Of a stretch of DNA of 64,000 nucleotides, positions 32,355 through 41,475 are shown piece by piece; the first letter of the stretch is position 1; each line of letters starts with the position of its first letter. Source of the stretch: Kribbella solani (lineage in GTDB: Bacteria; Actinomycetota; Actinomycetes; Propionibacteriales; Kribbellaceae); the NCBI RefSeq assembly GCF_014205295.1, contig NZ_JACHNF010000001.1, positions 930,001 to 994,000 of the forward strand, given 5' to 3'. A program made the translations under genes and the position numbers. Under the pieces are notes generated by a model. That model saw only the letters and a program-made list of their open reading frames with translations. It had not been told where the DNA came from and did not search any database.

Positions 32355-33980
32355 GTGCGCCCCAATCCCACCCGCCGCAGAGTGAAACTGACAGCTGCCC
32401 TGACCGGTCTGGTGCTGCTGTCCGGGTTGACGGCCTGTTCGGGTGGCGCCGGCGACACCCGCGCCGCGAACACCCAGCCGCTGACGGTCGCCGCGTACTC
32501 GCAGCCGACCCTGCAACCGAACTTCAACCCGTTCTCGGTGAACGCGCTCCGCGGCACCATCGGCCTGATCTACGAGCAGCTGTTCGACTTCAACACCGCG
32601 CACACCGGCGAGTTCATGCCGAGCCTGGTGACGAAATACACCTGGGGAACGGGCGGCAAGGCGATCGATCTTGCTCTGGACAACCGGGCGAAATGGGCCG
32701 ACGGAAGCGCGCTGACCGCTGACGACGTGATCTTCACGTTCGGCTACCTGAAGCAGCACGAGCTGCTCGCGCTACCGGTGGACAAGGTCACCAGGACCGC
32801 CGACGGCGTACACGTCACCTTCACCAAACCGGCGTACGCGGCGATCCAGGACCTTGGCCGGACGGTGATCGTGCCGAAGAAGATCTGGGCCGGCAAGGAC
32901 CCCGACACCGACACGAACGTGCAGCCGATGGGCAGCGGGCCGTACTCACTCGGGCAGGTCACCGGTCAGCAGGCGACGTTCAAGGCGCGCGCGGACTACT
33001 GGAAGCAGCAGGTCCCGGTCCCGCAGATCACGTACGTCACCACCAGCAGTACGAACCTGCTGACCCAGCAGCTGGTCCGGCACGAGATCGATCTCGCGTA
33101 CGCGGGAATCCCGGATGTGAAGAACCAGTTCGTGCAGCGGAGCCCGGCGCAGAACCATCTCTGGCCGATCTACGCCAGCATGAAGCCGTTGATGCTGAAC
33201 CTGAAGCGCAAGCCGTTCGACAACGTGCATGTCCGCAAGGGCATCGCGCTGGCGATCGACCGGCAGGCGGTCACGGACGCCTACAACCCAGGTGTGTACC
33301 AGCCGGTTGGCCCGACCGGTTTGTACCAGGGGACGTGGTCGTCGTGGATCGCGCCGGCCGATCGTGATCCGGTGAAGCCGGACCAGGCGGCCGCGCTGGC
33401 CGAGCTGGCGCAGGCCGGGTACAAACAACAGGGCGGCAAGCTGATCGGTGCCGACGGCAAGCAGTTGAAGCTTCGGATCCTGACCGTCAGCTCGTTCGCG
33501 GACGGGATGGCGTACACGCAGGAGCTGGCCGGTCAGCTCGCCGCGCTCGGCATCGACGCGGCGGTGAACGGCGTACCGTCGGCCGCGTACACCGGGGACG
33601 AGGACAAGCGGGACTTCGACGCGATCTACGGCGATGCCTTCACCTTCGGCACGAACCCGTACACGTTCTACAACAAGATGCTGTCGAAGAAGTCGAAGAC
33701 GAACGTGGTCGGTTGGGACGACCCGGCGACCGAGTCCGCGCTCGGCGCTCTCGCCCAGGCCGCGCCGGACGCTCAGCTCGCCGCGTCCAAGCCGTTGCAG
33801 CAGATCATGCTGACCCAGCTGCCGGTGATTCCGGTGGCGGTGAAGGGCACGCCGTACATGTACAACACCGAGCACTGGACCGGTTGGCCGAGCGCCGACG
33901 ACCCGTACACGACGCCGGACCCCGGTGCGATCAGCGGTGTCTTCGCGGCCAAGCTGTTCCTGTCCCTCAAGCCGGCATGA
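32355..33980 (+). CDS. Peptide/glycan-type ABC transporter solute-binding lipoprotein (SBP family 5)
   Basis: 541 residues from GTG 32355 (AGGGAGA upstream). A lipoprotein signal ends at LTAC, with the lipidated Cys near residue 29. The mature protein has family-5 features such as ALRGTIGLIYEQLFDFN, DRAKWADGSALTADDVIFT and the late VAVKGTPYMYNTEHWTGWP. Family-5 binding proteins serve Dpp/Opp importers, many of which take oligosaccharides rather than peptides. First gene of a five-gene, translationally coupled operon under the LacI-2 site, so the ligand is probably a glycan fragment released by the secreted hydrolases (inference). Confidence 0.92.
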   Translation: MRPNPTRRRVKLTAALTGLVLLSGLTACSGGAGDTRAANTQPLTVAAYSQPTLQPNFNPFSVNALRGTIGLIYEQLFDFNTAHTGEFMPSLVTKYTWGTGGKAIDLALDNRAKWADGSALTADDVIFTFGYLKQHELLALPVDKVTRTADGVHVTFTKPAYAAIQDLGRTVIVPKKIWAGKDPDTDTNVQPMGSGPYSLGQVTGQQATFKARADYWKQQVPVPQITYVTTSSTNLLTQQLVRHEIDLAYAGIPDVKNQFVQRSPAQNHLWPIYASMKPLMLNLKRKPFDNVHVRKGIALAIDRQAVTDAYNPGVYQPVGPTGLYQGTWSSWIAPADRDPVKPDQAAALAELAQAGYKQQGGKLIGADGKQLKLRILTVSSFADGMAYTQELAGQLAALGIDAAVNGVPSAAYTGDEDKRDFDAIYGDAFTFGTNPYTFYNKMLSKKSKTNVVGWDDPATESALGALAQAAPDAQLAASKPLQQIMLTQLPVIPVAVKGTPYMYNTEHWTGWPSADDPYTTPDPGAISGVFAAKLFLSLKPA

Positions 33981-34981
33981 GACGTCTCCGGGGCGCGCCG
34001 TTCGTACAGCGGATCGGGTTCTACCTGATCGCCGCCTGGTCCGCCGTCACGATCAACTTCGTCCTGCCACGGTTGATGCCGGGCGATCCGGCGTCGGCGA
34101 TCCTGTTCAAGATGTCCGAGCTCGGGCCGGTGTCCGAGCAGCAGGAGGAGCTGGTGCACCGGCTGTTCGGCGGTGCTCGCGGGCAGTCCTGGTGGCACGA
34201 GTACGTGAGTTATCTGAACGGCATCATCCACGTGGACTTCGGGCGGTCGATCTCGTTCTACCCGGCGACGGTCTCGTCGGTGGTGAAGTCCGGGTTCCTG
34301 TGGACGTTGCTGCTGGTCGGCAGCGCGACCGTGATCGCGTTCGTGATCGGTACCAGCCTGGGCGTCGTGGCCGGCTGGCGGCCGGGCCGAGCGGTCGACT
34401 CGGTCGGCAGCCTGGTGTCGATCTTCCTGCATTCGGTGCCGTACTTCTGGGTGGCGCTGATCCTGGCGTACGTGTTCTCGTTCACACTCGGCTGGTTCCC
34501 GCTTTCCGGTGGCGCCGATCTCGGTCTGGTCCCCGGATTCACGCCGGAGTTCCTGAACAGCGCGGTCCGGCACGCGATGTTGCCGGCCGCAACGATCGTG
34601 CTGACGTCGGTGAGCGGGTGGATGATCCACATGCGCAACATGATGGCGTCGGTGGTGAACGAGGACTACGTCCTGCTCGCGCAGGCGAAGGGTCTGCCCG
34701 GGCATCGGGTCGTGTTCTCGTACGCGGCGCGGAACGCCGTCCTGCCCAGCATCAGCGGGTTCGCGGTCTCGATCGGGATGGTGGTCGGCGGGTCGCTGCT
34801 GACCGAGATGGTGTTCAACTATCCCGGTCTCGGCAGCCTGCTGAACCAGGCGATCGTGAACGTGGACTACCCGTTGATGCAGGGCCTGTTCCTGATCATC
34901 TCGCTGACCGTACTGGCGGCGAACTTCGTGGTCGACTCGCTCTACGTGCTGATCGACCCGCGGACCCGGGAGGCGTCGTGA
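33977..34981 (+). CDS. ABC transporter permease (DppB/OppB-like)
   Basis: 334 residues with about six membrane helices. N-terminal IGFYLIAAWSAVTINFVLPRLMPGDP is the classical DppB opening. The EAA-type loop is NEDYVLLAQAKGLPGHRVVF. Start ATG 33977 in a 4-bp overlap with the binding-protein gene. It forms the translocation pore with the next permease. Confidence 0.94.
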   Translation: MRRLRGAPFVQRIGFYLIAAWSAVTINFVLPRLMPGDPASAILFKMSELGPVSEQQEELVHRLFGGARGQSWWHEYVSYLNGIIHVDFGRSISFYPATVSSVVKSGFLWTLLLVGSATVIAFVIGTSLGVVAGWRPGRAVDSVGSLVSIFLHSVPYFWVALILAYVFSFTLGWFPLSGGADLGLVPGFTPEFLNSAVRHAMLPAATIVLTSVSGWMIHMRNMMASVVNEDYVLLAQAKGLPGHRVVFSYAARNAVLPSISGFAVSIGMVVGGSLLTEMVFNYPGLGSLLNQAIVNVDYPLMQGLFLIISLTVLAANFVVDSLYVLIDPRTREAS

Positions 34982-35898
34982 TCAGACGACTTTGGGCGGG
35001 CGGCGACCGGAAGGTGACGGTCGGGCTGACGGTCCTGGTACTGATGCTACTTGTCGCACTGGTCGGACCAGTGGTCGTAGGTTCCTTGCTCGGCCAGTCG
35101 CCCACCAAGCTGCACGCCGGCCCGCCGCTGGCCGGGCCGTCCGGGGAGCACTGGCTCGGTACGACCTCGTCCGGAGTGGACGTGTTCGCGCAGTTCATCA
35201 CCGGTACGCGGGTGTCGGTCTTCGTCGGACTGGTCGGCGGGACGATCTCGACCTTCCTCGCGGTCGTGTTCGGGCTGGTCAGCGGCTATCACACCGGAAA
35301 AGTGGGCGCTGCGCTGACCGGGTTCGTGAACATCTTTCTGGTCATCCCGGGACTTCCGCTGCTGCTCCTGATCGCGAGCTACACCCGAGGTCGGGGCGGC
35401 TGGGCGGCGGTCGCGTTGATCATCGGTCTGACCAGTTGGGCCGGCGGCGCGCGGGTCAAGCGGGCGCAGACGTTGTCGCTGCGCAACCGTGACTTCGTGG
35501 CGGCCGCGCGGTACAGCGGGGACAAGCAGTCGCGGGTGCTGTTCATGGAGGTCGTACCGCACCTCGCGCCGGTGATCGCGTCGACGTTCCTGTTCGCGGT
35601 GGTCGGCTCGATCGCGGCGGAGGCCGGGCTGGACTTCATCGGCGCCGGCAACACGAACACGGTCAGCTGGGGCACGATGCTCTACTGGGCGCAGTCGCAG
35701 GGCGCGTTGCAGAGCGGCGCCTGGTGGTGGTTCCTGCCGCCGGGCCTCGGCATCGCCCTGGTCGGTACGGCGGCCGGGTTGGTGAACTTCGGCATCGACG
35801 AGCTGTCCGACCCGCGGCGCCGTACGCTCCGCACCGGCGGACGCCCGAAACGAGGCCCGAAACGGCGGAAGGTCAATCGTACGGAGGTGGCGGCATGA
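34978..35898 (+). CDS. ABC transporter permease (DppC/OppC-like)
   Basis: 306 residues. GTG start in a GTGA overlap. One N-terminal helix (LTVLVLMLLVALVGPVV), then HWLGTTSSGVDVFAQFITGTR, the typical DppC motif (HxLGTD..GRD), and an EAA loop NRDFVAAARYSGDKQSRVLF. The C-terminal tail is very basic (RRRTLRTGGRPKRGPKRRK). Overlaps the first ATPase gene by 4 bp. Confidence 0.94.
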   Translation: MIRRLWAGGDRKVTVGLTVLVLMLLVALVGPVVVGSLLGQSPTKLHAGPPLAGPSGEHWLGTTSSGVDVFAQFITGTRVSVFVGLVGGTISTFLAVVFGLVSGYHTGKVGAALTGFVNIFLVIPGLPLLLLIASYTRGRGGWAAVALIIGLTSWAGGARVKRAQTLSLRNRDFVAAARYSGDKQSRVLFMEVVPHLAPVIASTFLFAVVGSIAAEAGLDFIGAGNTNTVSWGTMLYWAQSQGALQSGAWWWFLPPGLGIALVGTAAGLVNFGIDELSDPRRRTLRTGGRPKRGPKRRKVNRTEVAA

Positions 35899-36875
35899 CG
35901 TTGCTCGAAGTACGTGACCTGATCGTCGAGTACGGCACGGATCAGCCCGTACGCGCGGTCGACCAGGTGTCGTTCGACGTCGGACGCGGCGAGATCTTCG
36001 GCGTACTCGGCGAGAGTGGCAGCGGGAAGACCACGTTGATGACCGCGATCACCCGCCTGCAGCGACCACCGGCCCGGATCGCCGGCGGTACGGTGACGTA
36101 CCGCCCGCCGGAAGGCGAGCCGGTCGAGCTCGTCGGCTGTACGCCGCGCCGGCTGCGGGAGCTGCGCTGGGAGCGGGTCGCGGTGGTGTTCCAGAGCGCG
36201 ATGAGCTCGCTGAACCCGGTGATGCGGGTCGGTACGCAGTTCGCGGACGCGATCCGCGCGCACCGGGCGGTGAAACGATCCGAGGCGTGGGACCGGGCGG
36301 CGGAGTTGCTCGAACTCGTCGGCATTCCGCGCGACCGCGTACGCGGCTATCCGCACGAACTGTCCGGCGGAATGCGCCAGCGGGCGGCGATCGCGCTGTC
36401 GCTGGCCTGCCGGCCGGACCTGGTGGTGATGGACGAGCCGACGACCGCGGTCGATGTGGTGATGCAGCGCCAGATTCTCGACAATCTGAAGGAACTGCAG
36501 GCAACCTTCGGCTTCTCGGTCCTGTTCGTCACGCACGACCTGTCCCTGCTGGTCGAGCTGGCTGACCGGATCATGGTGATGTACGCCGGTCGCGCGGTCG
36601 AGATCGCGTCCGCCGAGAACATCTACCGTGATCCGAAACACCCGTACACACAGGGATTGCGGGACTCGTTCCCGTCATTGCACGGCCCACGGCGGGAGTT
36701 GCGCGGGATCGGCGGTACGCCGCCGGATCTGCGCCGGTTGCCGACCGGTTGCGCGTTCGAACCTCGGTGCCCACATCGCGTCGACGACTGCCGGGAGTCC
36801 TTGCCGTTGCTGATCGAACGCGACCGCACGCAGGCAGCGTGCCTGCTGCTCGACCGTCAGGAGGTGGCTCGATGA
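35895..36875 (+). CDS. ABC transporter ATP-binding protein (DppD/OppD-like)
   Basis: 326 residues. Walker A GESGSGKTT (39-47), signature LSGGMRQRAAIALSLA, Walker B LVVMDEPTTAVD, switch VTHDLSLLVELADRI. C-terminal GCAFEPRCPHRVDDCRESLP is the oligopeptide-transporter Cys-containing domain, which can bind an iron-sulfur cluster in some members. Overlaps both neighbours by 4 bp. Confidence 0.94.
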   Translation: MTLLEVRDLIVEYGTDQPVRAVDQVSFDVGRGEIFGVLGESGSGKTTLMTAITRLQRPPARIAGGTVTYRPPEGEPVELVGCTPRRLRELRWERVAVVFQSAMSSLNPVMRVGTQFADAIRAHRAVKRSEAWDRAAELLELVGIPRDRVRGYPHELSGGMRQRAAIALSLACRPDLVVMDEPTTAVDVVMQRQILDNLKELQATFGFSVLFVTHDLSLLVELADRIMVMYAGRAVEIASAENIYRDPKHPYTQGLRDSFPSLHGPRRELRGIGGTPPDLRRLPTGCAFEPRCPHRVDDCRESLPLLIERDRTQAACLLLDRQEVAR

Positions 36876-37843
36876 CCGTATTGCTGGAAGCCGTCGAGGT
36901 CACCAAGCGGATGGCGCTGCACGGGCGTCAGCACGGCCAATGGTTCACCGCGGTCGACTCCGCGTCGATGACGCTCGAGTCCGGCAAGGTGGTCGCGCTG
37001 GTCGGCGAGAGCGGTTCGGGGAAGAGCACGCTGGCGCGGATCCTGACCCTCGGCGACGAGCCGTCCGGCGGAACGATCCGGTTGGCCGGGAAGGACGTCA
37101 GCTACAAGCGGCGTACGGACCGCCAGGCGCACTTCGGGCAAGTGCAGTTGATCATGCAGGACCCCTTCGCGTCGCTGAACCAGTTGCATCGGGTCCGGTA
37201 CATCCTCAGCCGTCCGTTGCGGAACTTCGGCACTGCTGACGGTGACTTGACCGCCAAGGTCATCGAACTGCTCGAACGGGTGAATCTGACACCGGGGGAG
37301 CAGTACATCGACAAGTACTCGCACGAGCTGTCTGGTGGCCAACGGCAACGAGTAGCGATCGCACGGGCGCTGGCGGCGGACCCGGTGGTACTGATCGGCG
37401 ACGAGCCGGTGTCGATGCTGGACGTGTCGATCCGGCTCGACGTACTGCGCCTGTTCGCGGACCTGTGCGCGCGGGACGGTCTGGCGATGCTGTACATCAC
37501 TCACGACATCGCCAGTGCACGGTACTTCGCGGATGAGATCAACGTGATCTACGCGGCTCGCATGGTCGAGGGCGGTCCGGCCGAGGAGGTGACGCAGCGG
37601 CCGCGCCATCCGTACACCCAGCTGCTGCTCGAGTCGTCGCCGGACCCGGATCGCGGCAGTCCCCGGCGTACGCTGCCAATGGCCGATGCCTCGAACGAGT
37701 CGGCCGACCGGGAGCAGGAGCTGGCCGGCTGCCCGTTCGCGGCCCGCTGCCCACATGCGATGCCGATCTGCGCCGAGAAACCACCACCAACCACCACGTT
37801 CGCCGACGGTCACTGGTCGCGCTGCTGGTTACACGAGGAGTAG
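36872..37843 (+). CDS. ABC transporter ATP-binding protein (DppF/OppF-like)
   Basis: 323 residues. Walker A GESGSGKST (45-53), Q-loop MQDPFASLNQLHRV, signature LSGGQRQRVAIARALA, Walker B VVLIGDEPVSMLDVS, switch ITHDIASARYFAD. C-terminal GCPFAARCPHAMPIC matches the companion ATPase. Last gene of the importer operon. Confidence 0.94.
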   Translation: MTVLLEAVEVTKRMALHGRQHGQWFTAVDSASMTLESGKVVALVGESGSGKSTLARILTLGDEPSGGTIRLAGKDVSYKRRTDRQAHFGQVQLIMQDPFASLNQLHRVRYILSRPLRNFGTADGDLTAKVIELLERVNLTPGEQYIDKYSHELSGGQRQRVAIARALAADPVVLIGDEPVSMLDVSIRLDVLRLFADLCARDGLAMLYITHDIASARYFADEINVIYAARMVEGGPAEEVTQRPRHPYTQLLLESSPDPDRGSPRRTLPMADASNESADREQELAGCPFAARCPHAMPICAEKPPPTTTFADGHWSRCWLHEE

Positions 37844-37861
37844 TTGGGGTATTTGTAGTAG

Positions 37862-38284
37862 GTGACCCGGGCATCGATCGTCATCATCCTCACCACGGCC
37901 CCGCTGCTGTTGCTGTCCGCCTGCGGCACAGCCACCCCCACCACCCAGCCAACAGCAACAGCAACAGCAACGGTCACCGCAACCGCGACGGTTACCGCGC
38001 CTCAGAGCACCACCACCCAGCCGTCGGCTGTCCCACCGTCAGCTGCGCGTCCCTCCGTGCAGGCGGGCGTCGTACCGAATGTGGTCGGGCTGAACCACCA
38101 GCTGGCCCAGGACACCATGCAAGCGGCCGGCTTCTACTACCTGACCGAACAGGACGCCACCGGCCAGGGCCGCCTGCTGATCAACGACCGCAACTGGGTA
38201 GTCGTCTCCCAATCACCCGCCGGCGGCACCAAAGCAGCCGCCGACACGAAAATTGTCCTGCGCTCCAAGAAGATCGGCGAGTAG
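37862..38284 (+). CDS. PASTA-domain lipoprotein
   Basis: 140 residues from GTG 37862. Signal peptide ending in the lipobox LLSAC. A low-complexity Thr/Ala/Pro linker (about 25-70) spans the wall. One PASTA domain follows: VVPNVVGLNHQLAQDTMQAAGF, then VVSQSPAGGTKAAADTKIVL. PASTA domains bind peptidoglycan or muropeptides in kinases and penicillin-binding proteins. Free PASTA lipoproteins are common in actinomycetes with unknown roles. A large inverted repeat follows its stop. Confidence 0.85.
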   Translation: MTRASIVIILTTAPLLLLSACGTATPTTQPTATATATVTATATVTAPQSTTTQPSAVPPSAARPSVQAGVVPNVVGLNHQLAQDTMQAAGFYYLTEQDATGQGRLLINDRNWVVVSQSPAGGTKAAADTKIVLRSKKIGE

Positions 38285-38292
38285 CCGACGTA

Positions 38293-38376
38293 CCGAAGGA
38301 CGGGTAGTGGGCGGCGGACACGCCCTACCCGTGCACGGCGTCACGCTCAAGCGCCCGGACACTACCCGTCCTTCGG
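38293..38376. terminator. 17-bp inverted repeat between convergent genes
   Basis: CCGAAGGACGGGTAGTG (38293-38309) and CACTACCCGTCCTTCGG (38360-38376) are exactly complementary, separated by 50 nt. An inner pairing of GGGTA..GGGCG with CGCCCTACCC is also possible. The right arm reaches into the last codons of the tetR gene. Likely a bidirectional terminator. Confidence 0.65.
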
Positions 38377-39003
38377 CACATCAGTCCGGCAGACGGTCAC
38401 GAAGTCTTTGAGTAGGCGCCGGGCGTCGGCTGCCGTAACCTCGCGCGGAGTGTGGACCAGCTGCGCCGCGAGGCCGTCGACGAAGGTGTGCAGCAGGGCC
38501 GCCCAGCGTTCCACCTCGGGATCGTCGTGCTCCCGGAACGTCGCCTCGGTCAGGCCGCGCTCGGGTTCGTAGCCGAGCAGCGCCGCGGCGCACTGCCGGT
38601 AGAGGGCTCGCTGTTCTCGCCAGGTGGTCGATCCCGGCGTCGGCGATTCGCGTTCCCAGGCGACGACGGCCGACCAGATCGCGTACTCCTCGCGTCGCGT
38701 CGCGTCGATCGGGAGGAACTCTTCCAGGATCGACACGACCCGTCCGGCCAGCGAGGCGCCGCGTCGCGGCCGGGCGACCCGGGGGTACACCCGGTCGCGC
38801 AAGGTGTCGGTCGCCGCCTGGACGACGAACTCGCGCAGTGCGTCCTGGCTGGCGAAGTAGTGCCGCAGGGAGCCGGTCGACTTGCCGGTGATCGCGGCGA
38901 TCCCGCGGACCGTGACGCCGTCCAGGCCGCGCTCGAGGATCACCCGGAGGCCGGCGTCGGCGATCTCCCGGCGGCGCTGTTCGTGATCGACCAGACGAGG
39001 CAC
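38362..39003 (-). CDS. TetR-family transcriptional regulator
   Basis: 213 residues from GTG 39003. HTH GVTVRGIAAITGKSTGSLRHYFASQDAL (about 29-56). The C-terminal ligand domain resembles TetR_C_6/BetI-like regulators, with EYAIWSAVVAWERE. A perfect 12-bp dyad 6 bp upstream of the start is the probable operator, shared with the divergent membrane-protein gene, which it therefore likely represses. Confidence 0.93.
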   Translation of the reverse strand: MPRLVDHEQRRREIADAGLRVILERGLDGVTVRGIAAITGKSTGSLRHYFASQDALREFVVQAATDTLRDRVYPRVARPRRGASLAGRVVSILEEFLPIDATRREEYAIWSAVVAWERESPTPGSTTWREQRALYRQCAAALLGYEPERGLTEATFREHDDPEVERWAALLHTFVDGLAAQLVHTPREVTAADARRLLKDFVTVCRTDVPKDG

Positions 39004-39008
39004 GGCAA

Positions 39009-39034
39009 GATGCTAACACGCCCGTGTTAGCATC
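39009..39034. promoter_or_regulatory. TetR operator: perfect 12-bp inverted repeat
   Basis: GATGCTAACACG-CC-CGTGTTAGCATC lies between the divergent tetR and membrane-protein genes. The TAACACG..CGTGTTA core is typical of TetR-type operators. Confidence 0.85.
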
Positions 39035-39080
39035 GTTGGCAAGACGGATGTGTTATCAAAAGGTGGAGGGGGAGCTCGGG

Positions 39081-39734
39081 GTGTCGCTCGAGATGATCGC
39101 GGCGGTGGCCGGACTCGCGGTGCTCGACATGCTCAGTCCGGCGGTCGCGGCGACGACGATGTACGTCCTGCTCCGGCGCCGGAGTGGTGCGTTCGGGCTG
39201 TTGACGACGTACCTCGGCACGGTCGCCGTCGCCTATTTCCTGCTCGGCGCCGGTCTGATGTTCGGGCTGTCGACCTGGTTCGACGCGGTCGGCGAGACGA
39301 CGATCCGGTGGGGGCAGGCTGTCCTCGGTGCCGCGCTGCTCGTCGGCAGCTGGTGGGTTCCGACGGAACGAAAACCCGATCGCGGCGTGGATTCGCGGCC
39401 GCTCGGCCGGCGGCGGATGGTGGTGCTCGGCCTCGGGACCTGGGTGGTCGAGTTCGGTACCGCGCTGCCGTTCTTCGGCGCGGTCGCGATGATGCTGTCG
39501 GCGGACGTCCCGATCGGGCAGTGGGTGCCGGTGCTGGCCGGGTACGTCGCCATCATGATCGCGCCTGGGCTACTGATCTTCGCCGGCTGGCGGCTGGCGG
39601 GTGACACCGTGCGGGGCAGGCTCGAACAGCGGAGCGCGAAGCTCGCGACCGGTTCGCGGGCGTGGTTGCCCTGGCTTGTCGGCATCGCCGGATTCCTGGT
39701 GCTGCGCGATGCCGTGGCCCACCTGCTCGACTGA
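39081..39734 (+). CDS. GAP/Sap-family membrane protein
   Basis: 217 residues from GTG 39081, chosen because GAGGGGGA precedes it and because the upstream GTG at 39024 falls inside the TetR operator. Six hydrophobic segments are visible. AAVAGLAVLDMLSPAVAATTMYVL with the conserved Asp and Ser-Pro, and a central basic loop, match the GAP (Sap, sulfolipid-addressing) family of small transporters, related to LysE. Probable exporter induced when the TetR regulator releases its operator; substrate unknown. Confidence 0.75.
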   Translation: MSLEMIAAVAGLAVLDMLSPAVAATTMYVLLRRRSGAFGLLTTYLGTVAVAYFLLGAGLMFGLSTWFDAVGETTIRWGQAVLGAALLVGSWWVPTERKPDRGVDSRPLGRRRMVVLGLGTWVVEFGTALPFFGAVAMMLSADVPIGQWVPVLAGYVAIMIAPGLLIFAGWRLAGDTVRGRLEQRSAKLATGSRAWLPWLVGIAGFLVLRDAVAHLLD

Positions 39735-39757
39735 TTGCCGGGTCGGCGGGTGGTCGG

Positions 39758-40399
39758 TCAGAGGAGGCGTAGGGCCTCGGCTATTGAGGTGGTGACGGGG
39801 GCGCCGGTGGCTTCCAAGGAGGTGCGGGTCATGGCGCCGGTGGCGACGAGGATGCACTGGGTGCCGGCGGACTGGGCGGCTTGGGCGTCGTCTACTACGT
39901 CGCCGATCAGTACTACCTCGGTCGGGTCGAGTTGCTGGGCCGCCAGGTGGCGTACCAGGCTGTCGGCCTTGGAGCCGCCGCCTACGTCGCCGGCGAGGCC
40001 GTCCACGCGGGTGAAGTACGACGTCAGGCCGTACTGGTCGACCGTCGGTGTCAGGCGTGCGTGGAACCACATCGACAGCAGGGACTGGGTCCGTCCGCTG
40101 GCGTTCCACTCACGTAGTACGTCGTGGGCGCCGGTCGCGAGCTCGCAGGTGTGCAGGAGCTCGTCGTAGCGGTCGTGGTACAGCTTGTCGACCGCAGCCC
40201 ACTCCTGCTCGTCCAGTTGGCGCTGCAGGATCTGCTCGTACGACACCCGCATCGGGCGCGCGTACGCCTCCTGCCACTCGCTCCAGCTCAGGTCAGCGCG
40301 ACCGAACCCGGCACAAACTCCGTTGACGGCGGCCAGGACGGCGTGATTGTCATTGAGCAGTGTGCCGTTCCAGTCCCACACCACATGCGTAGCCTTCAC
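39758..40399 (-). CDS. HAD-family hydrolase (phosphoglycolate-phosphatase-like)
   Basis: 213 residues from GTG 40399. Motif I VWDWNGTLLND (nucleophile D9, acid D11), motif III lysine in GGSKADSLVRH and motif IV VVLIGDVVDDAQAA are complete, with a helical cap between. Substrate unknown; subfamily I HADs dephosphorylate small phosphoesters. A TACAGT box on the minus strand (40407-40412) lies 7 nt before the start, suggesting a leaderless mRNA. Divergent from the DUF4037 gene. Confidence 0.9.
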   Translation of the reverse strand: MKATHVVWDWNGTLLNDNHAVLAAVNGVCAGFGRADLSWSEWQEAYARPMRVSYEQILQRQLDEQEWAAVDKLYHDRYDELLHTCELATGAHDVLREWNASGRTQSLLSMWFHARLTPTVDQYGLTSYFTRVDGLAGDVGGGSKADSLVRHLAAQQLDPTEVVLIGDVVDDAQAAQSAGTQCILVATGAMTRTSLEATGAPVTTSIAEALRLL

Positions 40400-40406
40400 C
40401 GGAGTA

Positions 40407-40412
40407 ACTGTA
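40407..40412 (-). promoter_or_regulatory. -10 box for a leaderless HAD gene start
   Basis: TACAGT on the minus strand with a 7-nt spacer to GTG 40399 and no ribosome-binding site. Confidence 0.4.
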
Positions 40413-40445
40413 GACGTGCAAACCAGAGCGAAAGGTGGTCCCCTC

Positions 40446-41468
40446 GTGGCGGAGTTCCGGGCGGCAGCCGAGGTGGCGGCCGGGTTTCACACCGACGTGA
40501 TCGCGCCGCTGGTGGGCGACATCGGCTACGCGGCCGGTCTGCTCGGGTGGGGCTCGGATGTCCTCGGCTACGACACCGCACGCTCGATGGACCACGGCTG
40601 GGGCCCGCGAGTGACCGTACTGGTCGATGCGGACGAGGTGGATCGCGTACGGAAGGCCGTGGACGACGGACTACCTGATGAGTACGACGGGTACCCGGTG
40701 CGCTTCGGGTGGGACAGCCTGACGCCACAGCACCATGTGACGGTGTCGACGCTGGGCGACTGGCTGACCGGACAGCTGGGGTTTAACGCGTCCCAGCCGA
40801 TTGCTGTTGCCGACTGGCTGGTGACACCACAGCAGCAGCTACTCGGCGTGGTGGCCGGACAGGTGTACGCGGATGACGGCCGGCTCGCTCCGGTACGTGC
40901 AGCACTGTCCTGGTACCCGGACCAGATCTGGCACTGGTTGATGGCCTGCCAGTGGTCCCGGATCGCCCAGGAGGAGGCGTTCGTCCAGCGGACGGATGAG
41001 GTGGGTGACGTACTCGGCTCACGGGTGGTCGCTGCGCGGTTGACGCGTGACCTGATGCGGCTGGCACTGCTGCAGTCGCGTACGTACGCGCCGTACACCA
41101 AGTGGTTGGGTACGGCGTTCGCAAGACTGGATGACTCGGATGGACTCGCCAGTGCGCTGTCCGGTGCAGTGGACGCCGCGTCGTACGCGGACCGCGAGCA
41201 GGCACTCGTCACCGCGTACGAGCTGGTAGCCCGCCGGCACAACGCACTAGGCGTCACCGACGAGCTGGATCCGTCACCGCGGCCGTACTTCGACCGCCCA
41301 GCTCAGGTCATCGGTGCCGACCGCTTCGTCCAGGCGTGTCTGGCAAACGTCACGGACGAAGCGGTCAAGCGGCATGGTCTGATCGGGTCAATCGACCAGT
41401 ACGTGGACAACACGGACGTACTCAGCAACCCGCAGGTGTACCGCAAGCTGGCCGCTGTCTACCGTTGA
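40446..41468 (+). CDS. DUF4037-domain protein (nucleotidyltransferase-like)
   Basis: 340 residues from GTG 40446 (AAGGTGG at 7 nt); GTG 40416 is an alternative. LLGWGSDVLGYDTARSMDHGWGP, with the GS..D..RS.DH.W pattern of a minimal nucleotidyltransferase active site, and a C-terminal helical part with QWSRIAQEEAFVQR, match DUF4037 proteins. Biochemical role is unknown. Ends 7 bp before the convergent sulfatase stop, so the long sulfatase operon abuts it with no room for a classical terminator. Confidence 0.82.
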   Translation: MAEFRAAAEVAAGFHTDVIAPLVGDIGYAAGLLGWGSDVLGYDTARSMDHGWGPRVTVLVDADEVDRVRKAVDDGLPDEYDGYPVRFGWDSLTPQHHVTVSTLGDWLTGQLGFNASQPIAVADWLVTPQQQLLGVVAGQVYADDGRLAPVRAALSWYPDQIWHWLMACQWSRIAQEEAFVQRTDEVGDVLGSRVVAARLTRDLMRLALLQSRTYAPYTKWLGTAFARLDDSDGLASALSGAVDAASYADREQALVTAYELVARRHNALGVTDELDPSPRPYFDRPAQVIGADRFVQACLANVTDEAVKRHGLIGSIDQYVDNTDVLSNPQVYRKLAAVYR

Positions 41469-41475
41469 CGGCCGC

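Noticed and set aside
35682..36641. Long open frame on the minus strand opposite the importer ATPase gene
   Set aside because: It lies fully opposite a gene with intact Walker and signature motifs and shows no protein family features.
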